From: HIMB114 sp008638005
GTDB lineage: Bacteria > Pseudomonadota > Alphaproteobacteria > Pelagibacterales > Pelagibacteraceae
Length of the DNA: 64,000 bases
Reading direction: 5' to 3'
Assembly: GCA_032681305.1 (NCBI GenBank)
Contig: CP136340.1
Span: 620,001-684,000, forward strand
Shown here piece after piece: positions 36,748 to 45,918 of the stretch. A program made the position numbers and the translations under genes. The first letter of the stretch is position 1; every line of letters begins with the position of its first letter. The notes below the pieces were generated by a model, which saw only the letters and a program-made list of their open reading frames with translations, had not been told where the DNA came from and did not search any database.

Positions 36748-37704
36748 TCAGTTAACTTGATCTTTGGGATTTTGATTTTTATTCAAAAATGCTTCTAAAT
36801 TATCAATAGCTCTATCACCCATTGCAATCCGTGTCCTGGTCGTTGCACTTCCAAGGTGCGGCAGCAAAAATAAATTATTTGATTCTAAATATTTTTTATT
36901 TATTTTTGGTTCACCTCTGTAAACATCAAGTCCTAATGCAAAAATTTTTCCACTTTGCATTGCTTTAATCATAGCTTCATCATCAATAACCTCGCCTCTG
37001 GCTGCATTTGCGATTACTGCTCCGTCTGGAAAATACTGAATGGTTTCTTCGTTGATTAAATTTTCGGTATCTTTTGAACCGGGACAATTGATAGATAAAA
37101 ATTCACTATTCCTAAATAACTCTTTTAAATCTTTATGATAAATTGCACCCTCTTCTAAACTTGAGTCCAATTGATTTCTATTATGATAATGTATCTCCAT
37201 GTCAAACGCTCTTGCTCTTTTTGCAACAGCTCTTCCAATTCTTCCCATACCTAAAATGCCAAGTTTTTTTCCGGTCATTTGTTTCCCAATTAAGTAATCG
37301 GTCGACCATAACCATTTTTCTTTTTCCGCATCTTTTCTTCCTTCGTAAGCTCTTCTTGAGGCACCTAACAAAAGTAATATTGATATGTCAGCTGTTGCAT
37401 CTGTTAAAACTTCAGGCGTATTCGTTACAACAATACCTCTCTCTTTAGCCGCAACAACATCGATATTTCCATAACCAACAGCGTAATTAGATATTATTTT
37501 AATACTTTCGGGAAGTTTCATAATCATATCTCTATTAAAGGGTGTTGTCGTAAATGATAAAATTCCATCACAACCTTCTGACAATTTTAAAATCTCTTCT
37601 GGATTATATAGAGTGTCAGAAGTGTTTAGTTTAACATCAAAGGTATTTGTAATTCTTTTATTATTTTCTTCTAATAATTTTCTTGTAACTAAAATTTTTT
37701 TCAT
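36748..37704 (-). CDS. D-2-hydroxyacid dehydrogenase (glyoxylate/hydroxypyruvate reductase-like)
   Basis: A 318-residue NAD(P)-dependent enzyme. KLGILGMGRIGRAVAKRAR is the nucleotide-binding fold. Catalytic Arg, Glu and His are visible in ANAARGEVID, DVYRGEPK and LLPHLGSATTRTR. Closest by eye to the GRHPR/glyoxylate reductase group, which interconverts glyoxylate and glycolate or hydroxypyruvate and glycerate. Its ATG overlaps the glcF stop (ATGA), so it is translationally tied to glycolate oxidase, consistent with glyoxylate chemistry. Confidence 0.9.
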   Translation of the reverse strand: MKKILVTRKLLEENNKRITNTFDVKLNTSDTLYNPEEILKLSEGCDGILSFTTTPFNRDMIMKLPESIKIISNYAVGYGNIDVVAAKERGIVVTNTPEVLTDATADISILLLLGASRRAYEGRKDAEKEKWLWSTDYLIGKQMTGKKLGILGMGRIGRAVAKRARAFDMEIHYHNRNQLDSSLEEGAIYHKDLKELFRNSEFLSINCPGSKDTENLINEETIQYFPDGAVIANAARGEVIDDEAMIKAMQSGKIFALGLDVYRGEPKINKKYLESNNLFLLPHLGSATTRTRIAMGDRAIDNLEAFLNKNQNPKDQVN

Positions 37705-39008
37705 AAATTATTTAATCCGTTTGGTTTTTTCCCCCCTGTAAACCAGTCAATTAGTTCAATTGTATGTACAATTGGAATATTAATACCATTGGAGATCTGT
37801 GTAATACAACCAATATTACCTGCTGCAATAATGTCTGGGTTTACTTTTTTAATGTTTTCACATTTTCTAGTCTGAAGTTCAGTCGCTAGTTCCTCTTGCA
37901 TGAGGTTGTAGGTACCCGCTGATCCACAACAAAGATGGCCGTCTGGTATTTCTAAGATATTGTTACCTGTTTTCTTTAATAGCTGAAAGGGTTGATCATG
38001 AACTTTTTGACCATGTTGCATTGAACATGCAGAATGATAAGCAATATTATATTTTTTGTTAATATTTTTAGAATTTGTAAAATCTAATTTAATCGATTCT
38101 TCTAGGTACTCTGTAATATCAAGCGCAAGTTCACTAATTTGTTTTGCTTTTTTTCTAAGCGTCTTATCAGGATGATTTTTAAAAATAAAACCATAATCTT
38201 TCAAAGTAGTTCCGCAGCCTGAAGTATTGACCAAGATTGCGTCAATTTTTTCTTGCTCATATAATTCATGCCAAGCATTAATATTTTGAATAAAATATTG
38301 ATGAGAAATATCTTCTTTGCCCATATGATGCGTTAAAGATCCGCAACATTTAATTTCACTTAAAACATGCACTTCTATTCCATGTCTTAAAAGTACATTA
38401 ATCGAAGCATCGTTAATATTAGGCGAAATTGCTTTCTGAACACAACCCGTAAGAAGCGCAACTTTAGAAATTGATTTTTTACTTGGTTTAAAAATTACAT
38501 TCTCTGGATATTCAGATTTTGGAAATTCTTTTGGCATAAACGAGAACATATGTTTTAATTTTTTTGGTAATAAAAAATGCAATGGTTTTGTTAACCAAGT
38601 AAATTTAGCTAATAATTTAAAGAAATTAGGTTTTGGCAAAATATAAGCCAACATATTTCGTATTAATCTTTCAAAGAATGGTCTTTTATAAGTTCGTTCA
38701 ATATGATTTCTGCCATGATCAATTAAGTGCATGTAATCAACTCCAGAAGGACAGGTTGTTACACAAGCATAGCATGACAAACAACGATCAAGATGTTTCA
38801 CAATTTTATCATTAGCCGGTTTGTTATTCTCAAGCATATCTTTGATGAGATATATTCTGCCTCTTGGACCATCTAATTCATCACCTAAAATTTGATAAGT
38901 TGGACACGTAGCATTGCACATTCCACAATGAACACATTTTCTAAATATTTTTTCTGAATTTTGAATTTCAGGATCTAATAGCTGATCTTTTTTAAAATTT
39001 GTTTGCAT
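37701..39008 (-). CDS. glcF: Glycolate oxidase iron-sulfur subunit GlcF
   Basis: A 435-residue protein. Two [4Fe-4S] motifs occur near the N-terminus: CVHCGMCNATCPT and CLSCYACVTTCPSG. Two CCG domains follow, with CCGSLTHHMG and CCGSAGTYN. It transfers electrons from the GlcD/GlcE flavin unit, probably to the quinone pool. Length matches GlcF (about 410). It overlaps glcE (TAATG) upstream and the reductase gene (ATGA) downstream. Confidence 0.95.
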   Translation of the reverse strand: MQTNFKKDQLLDPEIQNSEKIFRKCVHCGMCNATCPTYQILGDELDGPRGRIYLIKDMLENNKPANDKIVKHLDRCLSCYACVTTCPSGVDYMHLIDHGRNHIERTYKRPFFERLIRNMLAYILPKPNFFKLLAKFTWLTKPLHFLLPKKLKHMFSFMPKEFPKSEYPENVIFKPSKKSISKVALLTGCVQKAISPNINDASINVLLRHGIEVHVLSEIKCCGSLTHHMGKEDISHQYFIQNINAWHELYEQEKIDAILVNTSGCGTTLKDYGFIFKNHPDKTLRKKAKQISELALDITEYLEESIKLDFTNSKNINKKYNIAYHSACSMQHGQKVHDQPFQLLKKTGNNILEIPDGHLCCGSAGTYNLMQEELATELQTRKCENIKKVNPDIIAAGNIGCITQISNGINIPIVHTIELIDWFTGGKKPNGLNNL

Positions 39009-40210
39009 TAAACTCCGCTATACATTTTGTTAGGGTTTAAAATTCCCCTTGGGTCAAAACTTTCTTTTAATTTTTTTGAAAGAATTTTCAAACTTGAATT
39101 AGAGTTTGTTAAAAACTCTTCACTTTTTCTAAAATTATCATTTGCCCTAAGTACAGTTAAGTAGCCATCATGCTTTAAACAAAAAATTCTCATTTGATCT
39201 AAATCTTCCTGACTAGTTAAAGAACACCATGCTATATTTCCCGCCCAGTCTAGGAAATACTTAAAATTAGTCTTATTAAAATATCTCAAAAAACTTCCCA
39301 TATTTGTTACCGGTAAAGATATTTTACAAACATATGTATCTTCATTAGCATACCCTTCAAAATTTTTAATTTCTCTCCAAAAAATTGAGGTTTGATAAAT
39401 ATCTAAAATTGAAATTAGTTTATCTGGAAACATTTTTTTTAATTGCTTAATTCTTTCAACGACAGATGGTTTTGGGCCTTGAACTCTTAAACCTAAAATA
39501 GATGTATCTTTTTTGACATCATTAAGCGTTAAAAAAGAAGCATTTTCAGATGGGAAATAACATGCACCAGATATTTCTAGTGATGAGTCTAATGCTAATT
39601 TAAAAACTTGAATTGCATCCTCAAAATTTAAATCACTAATCATAAAAGTTTCTTCAAATTCAGGTAGAGGAGAAACTTTCAAATTAATTTCAGTGATTGC
39701 ACATAATGTTCCATATGAACCACTAATAACTTTACTTAAATCATAACCTGTAACATTTTTTACAACAGTTCCACCTGACTTAATTTTTGCTCCTGAACCA
39801 TTAACAGCTTTAAAACCCAAAACATGGTCCCTTAAAGCACCATGCTTAAACCGTCCAGGTCCAGATAGATTGCAAGAGACAACTCCGCCAATAGATCCTG
39901 AATTAGCACGACCAGTATATAAATAACCTAAATCATTAGGTTCAAATCCTAAAAACTGATTTTTTTTTGCCAAGGTCTCTTCAATTTCTTTTAGAGAGGT
40001 TCCGGGTAAGACTTTAATATAAAGCTCTTCTGGAAAATATTCTATAATTCCAGATAAATCTTTTAGGCTTAAGGTTTGTGATGATTGAATAATTCTGCCA
40101 ACTTTTTTTGAACCATAACCTGCAATTTCTATTGGATTGTTTTTGTTAAAATGATCAAAAATAAAATCAGATACTTCACTTTCATTTTTAGGATAATAAG
40201 TTTCTGTCAT
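39008..40210 (-). CDS. glcE: Glycolate oxidase FAD-binding subunit GlcE
   Basis: A 400-residue protein of the FAD-linked PCMH oxidase fold. The FAD-binding part NSGSIGGVVSCNLSGPGRFKHGALRDHVLG and GTVVKNVTGYDLSKVISGSYGTLC are typical of GlcE, the smaller flavin-fold partner of GlcD; the C-terminal RGILNPNKMYSGV is the standard end. It works in the GlcDEF complex that oxidises glycolate to glyoxylate. Start and stop overlap both neighbours by one base. Confidence 0.94.
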   Translation of the reverse strand: MTETYYPKNESEVSDFIFDHFNKNNPIEIAGYGSKKVGRIIQSSQTLSLKDLSGIIEYFPEELYIKVLPGTSLKEIEETLAKKNQFLGFEPNDLGYLYTGRANSGSIGGVVSCNLSGPGRFKHGALRDHVLGFKAVNGSGAKIKSGGTVVKNVTGYDLSKVISGSYGTLCAITEINLKVSPLPEFEETFMISDLNFEDAIQVFKLALDSSLEISGACYFPSENASFLTLNDVKKDTSILGLRVQGPKPSVVERIKQLKKMFPDKLISILDIYQTSIFWREIKNFEGYANEDTYVCKISLPVTNMGSFLRYFNKTNFKYFLDWAGNIAWCSLTSQEDLDQMRIFCLKHDGYLTVLRANDNFRKSEEFLTNSNSSLKILSKKLKESFDPRGILNPNKMYSGV

Positions 40211-41697
40211 TAAAATCTAGGCAAATTTGGAAATTTATCTTTTCCCTTATGAATATGCATTCTGCCACCTTCTGCGCAACGGTGTAATATAGGAAAGACT
40301 TTGCCTGGATTTAAAAGATTTTTCTCATCAAAAGCTTGTTTAATATTAAGCTGTTGTTGAATATCGTTGTCATTAAACATCTCGCACATCAATTCTCTTT
40401 TTTCTACTCCAATACCATGTTCACCGGATAAAACTCCACCTACCTTGACACAATATTTTAAAATATCTGCACCAAAATCCTCTGCTTTTTTCATTTCTAC
40501 AGGATCATTTGAATCAAACATAATTAATGGATGAAGATTTCCATCTCCGGCGTGAAAACAATTGGCGACATCTAATTTATATTTTTTGGAAAGTTTACTT
40601 ATATAAGCCAAAACATCAGATAATTTTTTTCTTGGAATTGAGCCATCCATACAAATATAATCTGGTGCAATCACCCCACAGGCTGTAAAAGCAGCTTTTC
40701 TTCCTTTCCAAAACCGCATTCTTTCTTCATCACTATTACTTGCTCTATTGTAAGAAGCCTTGTTCATTTTAGCTATATCTAAAACTTTATTAATGAGAGT
40801 ATCAACTTCACTAACTGTTCCATCTAATTCAACGATTAATAATGCTTCAACATCTCTTGGGTAGCCAGCTTTTGCAAAATTGTCTGTTGCAATAATTAAA
40901 GGTTTATCCATTATTTCCATGCCCGCAGGCACTATTCCTTTTGCTATGATATCAGCAACACAATTTCCTGAGTCCTCAATGCTTTGAAAACCAATTAATA
41001 CGGCCCTAACAGACTCTGGTTTTTTTAAAATTCTAACTGTGACTTCTGTAATAACTCCAAGCAACCCTTCTGAACCTGTTACCAATCCTAATAAATCATA
41101 CCCTTCAGAATCTAAATGTTTGCCACCAAGTTTTAAAATTGTTCCATCCATTAAAACCATTTCAACTCCCATCAAATTATTTGTAGTCGTTCCATATTTT
41201 AACGAATGAACTCCTCCGGAGTTTTCTGCAACGTTTCCGCCAATTGAACATGCAAGTTGGCTTGAAGGATCTGGAGCATAATAAAAATCTTTATGTTGTA
41301 CTGCGGTTGTGATTGCTAAATTAGCAACACACGGTTGAGCTACTACACAACGATTTTCAAAATCAGTTTCTAAAATTTTATTAAATTTTCCCATGCCTAT
41401 TAAAATACAATCTGCTAAGGGAATAGATCCTCCTGATAATCCTGTGCCTGCACCTCTGGGTACAACTTTAATTTTCTTATCAAAACAGTATTTTAATATT
41501 TTAGAAACTTCTTCTGTTGTTTCGGGCAAAACTACAGCAATTGGTTTTTGTCGGTAAACAGATAATCCATCAGTCTCATAGGGTTTAATTTCATCATCAG
41601 ATGAAATAACATTTTTTGTTATTTCAGAAATTTCTTTTACGATATCTTTCTTATGATCAATTATGTTTAAATCGGGTTCAGGTAAAACTAGAGACAT
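40210..41697 (-). CDS. glcD: Glycolate oxidase catalytic subunit GlcD
   Basis: A 495-residue FAD oxidase. VVPRGAGTGLSGGSIP is the pyrophosphate-binding loop, CSIGGNVAENSGGVHSLKYG and GTILKLGGKHLDSEGYDL complete the FAD domain, and the C-terminal domain has CFHAGDGNLHPLI and SGEHGIGVEKRELM, whose histidines contribute to the active site. It oxidises glycolate (and often D-lactate) to the 2-oxoacid. Glycolate is a main phytoplankton exudate, so this suits a surface-ocean heterotroph. First of glcD-E-F, 9 bp after the aminotransferase. Confidence 0.95.
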   Translation of the reverse strand: MSLVLPEPDLNIIDHKKDIVKEISEITKNVISSDDEIKPYETDGLSVYRQKPIAVVLPETTEEVSKILKYCFDKKIKVVPRGAGTGLSGGSIPLADCILIGMGKFNKILETDFENRCVVAQPCVANLAITTAVQHKDFYYAPDPSSQLACSIGGNVAENSGGVHSLKYGTTTNNLMGVEMVLMDGTILKLGGKHLDSEGYDLLGLVTGSEGLLGVITEVTVRILKKPESVRAVLIGFQSIEDSGNCVADIIAKGIVPAGMEIMDKPLIIATDNFAKAGYPRDVEALLIVELDGTVSEVDTLINKVLDIAKMNKASYNRASNSDEERMRFWKGRKAAFTACGVIAPDYICMDGSIPRKKLSDVLAYISKLSKKYKLDVANCFHAGDGNLHPLIMFDSNDPVEMKKAEDFGADILKYCVKVGGVLSGEHGIGVEKRELMCEMFNDNDIQQQLNIKQAFDEKNLLNPGKVFPILHRCAEGGRMHIHKGKDKFPNLPRF

Positions 41698-41706
41698 AAG
41701 AGTATA

Positions 41707-42867
41707 TTAAAGAATTTTTTTAATTTTCTCCAATGCTTTTTCAATATTTTCATACGAATTTGCAAAACTAAAACGTACAAAATTTGTACAAGATTTACCA
41801 AAACTAGTGCCTGGCACTAATGCTACACCAGCATCATAAAGGCACTTCTCGGCAAAAGTATCACCACTCATTCCTGTTTCGCTAACATTAGGAAAGGTAT
41901 AAAATGCGCCACCAGGATTATTACATTTAATGCCTGGTAAACTATTTAGTCCATCTACAATTAATAAACGTCTTTTATTAAATTTATCCATCATATCGTC
42001 TAAAAAATCGTGAGGTCCGTCTAAAGCAGCTAAAGCAGCAACCTGATTAGAGGCTGATACACATGAATAACTATTAATCGCCATTCTAGTTACTTTTTCA
42101 ATTAAAGTATCAGGCCAAACACTCCATCCCAGTCTCCATCCTGTCATTGCATATGTTTTGCTCCAACCATCCATCACAATTAAACGGTTATATAATTCTG
42201 GATAATAAAAAAATGATGGCATTTTTTTTCCATCATAAATTTGTCTTGAATAAATTTCATCACTAAGAATAGCAACTTCAGGAAATTTTTTTAGACCTTC
42301 TACGAGTTTATCAATTTCACTTTTTTCAATTAATCCTCCAGTAGGGTTTTGAGGGTTATTAATAATAATTAATCTCGTTTTATCATTTATAAGTGACAAA
42401 ACTTCATCAGCATTGAAAGAAAAGTTTTTCTTTTCTGATAAATACATAGGTACTGCCTTGGCCCCTGTATAATTGATAACAGATTCATAAATTGGAAAAC
42501 CAGGTTCAGGATAAATAATCTCTGCACCAGGTTGACCAAATAGCATTATTGCAAAATGCATTGATGGTTTACCGCCTGGAGTGATAAAGACACGGTTTGA
42601 ATCGATTTCTGCATTGTACATTTTTTTAATATGACGGCTTACACCCTCTCTCAATTCTTGAGTACCATTTGCCGGAGTATATCCGTGATGACCATCATCT
42701 AGAGCTTTTTTGGCAGCTTCAACGATATGCTTTGGGGTTAAAAAATCTGGTTGACCAATACCTAAATTTATAATTTCTCTTCCTTCGCTTTCTAATTTTT
42801 TTGCTTTAGCTAAAATTACAAAAGCATTTTCAGTGCCTAACCTTGAGTAATTGTCTGCTATTTTCAT
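41707..42867 (-). CDS. Class I/II PLP-dependent aminotransferase
   Basis: A 386-residue aminotransferase. GIGQPDFLTPKHI and NNPQNPTGGL are the substrate and cofactor region motifs, the Schiff-base lysine is K237 in DGWSKTYAMTGWRLGW, and the C-terminal Arg is in FVRFSFANS. This places it in the aspartate-aminotransferase-like subgroup; substrate is not certain. Between lldD-type dehydrogenase and glcD, a plausible job is amination of the 2-oxoacids made by those enzymes (for example glyoxylate to glycine), which is inference from context. It overlaps the upstream gene as TAATG. Confidence 0.88.
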   Translation of the reverse strand: MKIADNYSRLGTENAFVILAKAKKLESEGREIINLGIGQPDFLTPKHIVEAAKKALDDGHHGYTPANGTQELREGVSRHIKKMYNAEIDSNRVFITPGGKPSMHFAIMLFGQPGAEIIYPEPGFPIYESVINYTGAKAVPMYLSEKKNFSFNADEVLSLINDKTRLIIINNPQNPTGGLIEKSEIDKLVEGLKKFPEVAILSDEIYSRQIYDGKKMPSFFYYPELYNRLIVMDGWSKTYAMTGWRLGWSVWPDTLIEKVTRMAINSYSCVSASNQVAALAALDGPHDFLDDMMDKFNKRRLLIVDGLNSLPGIKCNNPGGAFYTFPNVSETGMSGDTFAEKCLYDAGVALVPGTSFGKSCTNFVRFSFANSYENIEKALEKIKKIL

Positions 42868-44015
42868 TATCGGTAAGCTATTTTATCTTTGGTTAACTCA
42901 TGAACATTCCTTGTTCCCATAAGAGTCATACCTCGTGTAATTTCATCTTTCATTTTCTGTAAAACTCTTTCTACACCTAACTGACCTCCTGCACCTAAAC
43001 CATAAAGATAGGCTTTACCCATTGAACAAGCTTTAGCTCCCAATGCTAGAGCTTTTAAAACATGAGTTCCTCTTTGAATTCCACCATCCAATATAATCTC
43101 AATTTTATCACCTACAGCATCAACTAAAGTCTCAAGTTGATCAAATGGAGCTCTAGAACCATCGAGTTGTCTTCCACCATGATTAGAAATCATTATTGCA
43201 GTTGCCCCAATATCAATTGCTTTTTTTGCATCATCAGAAGACATCACTCCTTTTAATGCAAATGGTCCATTCCATTTTTTTGCTGCATACTCTGCATGCT
43301 TCCAACTCATTGTCCTATCAAATTGAGAGTTAAGATAATCCATAATTGAAATTTCGATACTTGAACCTTTATTAGTAAGATGAGAAATATTAGCTAATTT
43401 AAATTTTGGACCAAATAAATATCTTAAACTCCACTCAGGATGCATTGCAAAGCTTATTAGACTTTCTAATGTTAACTTAGGTGGGGTTGTAAAACCAGTT
43501 CTGTGATCTCTTTCTCGATTGCCTGCCACAATGGTATCAACCGTTAAACACATTGCTTTAAACCCAGAACGTTGACATCTTTCAATGAGGTTGTCGGTTA
43601 GACCTTGGTCTTTATGAATATATAATTGAAACATCTTAGGGCCACCTGAAATATTTGAAACCTCTTCAATACTTTTAGTTCCCATTGTAGACAAACTAAA
43701 AAAAGTACCAAATTTTTCAGCAGCTCTTGCGGTGGCCTGCTCACCTTCATGATGATACATTTGATGCATAGCAGTTGGAGATAAAAAAAGTGGGAAATCA
43801 ATTTTTTGTCCAAGAACAGTTGTTGATGTATCAACATTGCTTACATCAGTTAAAACATTTGGAACTAAATCACATTTGTTAAAAGATTCTGTATTTCTTT
43901 TTAGTGTTGTTTCATCATCCGCACCACCATCAATGTAATGAAAAATAGGTGAGGGTAATTTTTTTTTTGCGAGCTTGCGAAAGTCGTCAATGTTATGACA
44001 ATCAGCTAATCTCAT
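42867..44015 (-). CDS. FMN-dependent alpha-hydroxyacid dehydrogenase (LldD-like)
   Basis: A 382-residue TIM-barrel flavoenzyme of the L-lactate dehydrogenase/glycolate oxidase family. PLFLSPTAMHQMYHHEGEQATARAA, QLYIHKDQG, CLTVDTIVAGNRERDHRTGF, the catalytic His in ISNHGGRQLDG and LDGGIQRGTHV are all present. It oxidises an L-2-hydroxyacid to the 2-oxoacid, probably passing electrons to the respiratory chain. The chiral complement to GlcD (D-lactate/glycolate) in the same operon suggests broad 2-hydroxyacid use. It follows the PagL-like gene by 7 bp. Confidence 0.92.
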   Translation of the reverse strand: MRLADCHNIDDFRKLAKKKLPSPIFHYIDGGADDETTLKRNTESFNKCDLVPNVLTDVSNVDTSTTVLGQKIDFPLFLSPTAMHQMYHHEGEQATARAAEKFGTFFSLSTMGTKSIEEVSNISGGPKMFQLYIHKDQGLTDNLIERCQRSGFKAMCLTVDTIVAGNRERDHRTGFTTPPKLTLESLISFAMHPEWSLRYLFGPKFKLANISHLTNKGSSIEISIMDYLNSQFDRTMSWKHAEYAAKKWNGPFALKGVMSSDDAKKAIDIGATAIMISNHGGRQLDGSRAPFDQLETLVDAVGDKIEIILDGGIQRGTHVLKALALGAKACSMGKAYLYGLGAGGQLGVERVLQKMKDEITRGMTLMGTRNVHELTKDKIAYR

Positions 44016-44022
44016 TGAAAAG

Positions 44023-44505
44023 CTAATATTGTCTGTAAAGAGTGAAAGCTATATTGTTTGCGCCTGGGTTCTTATCACCTAAACTTGCGTTTGAAATATG
44101 ACTATATGATAAACCAGCATTAGAATTCGGTCCCAAATCCCAACCTAGATTGATTTGTGATTTAAATTCAACCTCGTGACCAAGATCTTTACCATCTCCT
44201 TCATCATAATAACCAGGAGCAAAACTCGGACTTATAACAAAATTTCCAATTTTATAATCAGCTTTAATACCTGCGTAAACCATAGCAGCATTATCTTCAG
44301 TAAACATTGCACCGGTAATTGGGAAAAAATTTCCAATTTTTGTATTAAAGGATTTTGCTTCACTAAAAGTATATGTTGCTTCTAAAAACCCTGCTCTTTT
44401 GTTATCATCACTGTAATCAAGCACTCCACTAGATAAAGATATACCCTTTGAAAAAGCAGAAGTTGCTATAATGCTTAACAAAAAAGTCGCAAATATTTTT
44501 TTCAT
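44023..44505 (-). CDS. PagL-like outer-membrane lipid A 3-O-deacylase family protein
   Basis: A 160-residue protein with a signal peptide (cleavage near SAFSKG, about residue 19) and alternating beta-strand pattern ending in an aromatic residue, typical of a small outer-membrane barrel. GLSYSHISNASLGDKNPGANN near the end matches the PagL/acyloxyacyl hydrolase active-site region, with H136 and S138 at the catalytic positions. In PagL a Glu follows fourteen residues after the His; here that place is N150, so activity is uncertain. It is directly upstream of the lldD-like gene, a link I cannot explain functionally. Confidence 0.68.
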   Translation of the reverse strand: MKKIFATFLLSIIATSAFSKGISLSSGVLDYSDDNKRAGFLEATYTFSEAKSFNTKIGNFFPITGAMFTEDNAAMVYAGIKADYKIGNFVISPSFAPGYYDEGDGKDLGHEVEFKSQINLGWDLGPNSNAGLSYSHISNASLGDKNPGANNIAFTLYRQY

Positions 44506-44514
44506 TGAACTTTA

Positions 44515-44520
44515 ATTATA
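44515..44520 (-). promoter_or_regulatory. Candidate -10 box for the pagL-like/lldD/glcDEF operon
   Basis: A perfect TATAAT on the minus strand lies ten bases before the ATG of the PagL-like gene. No good -35 is seen at 16-18 bp. If used, the transcript would start within a few bases of the ATG, so the message would be nearly leaderless. Confidence 0.35.
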
Positions 44521-44535
44521 GTAATAAATTAAATT

Positions 44536-45063
44536 TTAAAAGCCATAATCTTTGCTAAATGTATGGAAAATTGGAGTTTTTTTAGGAGGTTTTGCGTATT
44601 TTTTAATAACATATGCTACACTAGGAAAAGCTAAAGATTTCCATGGAATTTCATCATAATCAAAGTATCTGGCTTCCAAAGTTTCAATTCCTGGTCTAAA
44701 GTTTTTATTGATATGACTAGCCAAAAAAACAAATTGAATTAAATTTTTTTCCCTAACTGTAAATATTGCAAATAATTTATTTAATTTAATTTTTATATTT
44801 ACTTCTTCTTTTGCCTCCCTAATCGCACCCTCTTCTGGAGTTTCTGAAGCATCTAAATATCCTGATGGAAAAGTCCATTTGCCATAACTGGGTTCAATAG
44901 CCCTTTTACAAAGCAAAAATTTTTTATTTCTGACCACCAATGACCCCGCAACAACTTTGGGATTTTTATAATCTATAAAACCACATTTTTTGCATACCTT
45001 TCTTTTTTTTTGCTCAAGATCAGTTTTTTTAACAATAAATTGATGGCAGCAATTATTTGGCAC
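44536..45063 (-). CDS. Nudix hydrolase with N-terminal zinc ribbon
   Basis: A 175-residue protein. A zinc-ribbon-like N-terminus (CCHQ near residue 5 and CKKCGFIDYKNP near residue 25) precedes a Nudix domain with the box GYLDASE-TPEEGAI-REAKEE. The final Gly of the consensus box is Asn (EEVNI). The metal-binding glutamates are intact, so it should hydrolyse a nucleoside diphosphate derivative; substrate unknown. It starts at GTG, 11 bp inside ccmH, with AGGAGA four bases before it. The next gene starts 30 bp on. Confidence 0.85.
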   Translation of the reverse strand: MPNNCCHQFIVKKTDLEQKKRKVCKKCGFIDYKNPKVVAGSLVVRNKKFLLCKRAIEPSYGKWTFPSGYLDASETPEEGAIREAKEEVNIKIKLNKLFAIFTVREKNLIQFVFLASHINKNFRPGIETLEARYFDYDEIPWKSLAFPSVAYVIKKYAKPPKKTPIFHTFSKDYGF

Positions 45064-45403
45064 TCATTCTCCTAAAAACTAAAATACTTCCAATTACAAA
45101 AAATAATATGGGTACGATCCATAGTGCAGAATTAGACAGGGTAAAAGTTGGATTAAAAATGATATTTTGCCCATATTTATCTTTTAAAAATTCATATATC
45201 TCTTCATCTGTTTTATTTTTAACTATTTCTTGCTTCACAAAATTTTTTATATCTATAGCGAAATCTGAGTTAGACTCATAAACTGATTGTCCTTGGCAAA
45301 CTAAACATTTTAAATTTTTTGTAATATCGTTAGTTCTTTTTTCTTTGGAATCCGCAAAAACTATATTGCAGAATATAAGAAGGAAAATAAAAAAATATTT
45401 CAT
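45053..45403 (-). CDS. ccmH: Cytochrome c maturation protein CcmH (thioredoxin-like reductase)
   Basis: A 116-residue protein with a signal sequence (about residues 1-18), the redox motif LKCLVCQGQSV, and one C-terminal membrane helix. It corresponds to the N-terminal half of E. coli CcmH (CcmL type) and keeps apocytochrome cysteines reduced for haem ligation. The TPR-like part (CcmI/CycH) is not attached or adjacent. It overlaps ccmG by 4 bp. Confidence 0.93.
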   Translation of the reverse strand: MKYFFIFLLIFCNIVFADSKEKRTNDITKNLKCLVCQGQSVYESNSDFAIDIKNFVKQEIVKNKTDEEIYEFLKDKYGQNIIFNPTFTLSNSALWIVPILFFVIGSILVFRRMSAK

Positions 45404-45918
45404 TTGATATTCATGACTTTTTGAAAAAAATTTTCATTAATTGGACCAATATGTTTATCAATAATTTTAAAATTATTATCAATGATAAATGTTTCTGGAA
45501 CTCCAAAAACACCAAGGTTAATTGCTAAACTTCCTTTCGGGTCTAATAATATTTCTTGAAAAGGATTTTGATATTTTTCTAAAAATTGTTTTGCATTACT
45601 TGGGTTATCTTTATAGTTAATAGCAACAATTTTAAAACCTTGTTCTTTTAATTTCATTAAATACGGATGTTCCACCTTGCATGGTACACACCAAGACGCA
45701 AATACATTTAATATAAATTTTTTATTCTCTGCTATACTCTTTAGGTCTTTTTCAATTTCACTATATAAAGTTTTAGAACTTAAATTAGGTAAATTTTTAC
45801 CAATCATAGCCTTGGGTTTAAAATCTTTTTCGCTAAACATCGAAAAATATAAAAATGAAAAAAAAATAGAAAAAATAATAATAACAATAACTATTTTAAT
45901 TTCTTTTTTTAAATGCAC
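45400..45918 (-). CDS. ccmG: Thiol:disulfide interchange protein CcmG/DsbE
   Basis: A 172-residue thioredoxin-fold protein anchored by an N-terminal helix (about residues 8-29). The active site is FASWCVPCKVEHP, and GVPETFIID supplies the conserved cis-proline region. It reduces CcmH or apocytochrome c in the periplasm. The GTG start used here lies 23 bp inside ccmF; no in-frame ATG precedes the membrane helix, so the exact start is uncertain. Confidence 0.93.
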   Translation of the reverse strand: MHLKKEIKIVIVIIIFSIFFSFLYFSMFSEKDFKPKAMIGKNLPNLSSKTLYSEIEKDLKSIAENKKFILNVFASWCVPCKVEHPYLMKLKEQGFKIVAINYKDNPSNAKQFLEKYQNPFQEILLDPKGSLAINLGVFGVPETFIIDNNFKIIDKHIGPINENFFQKVMNIK

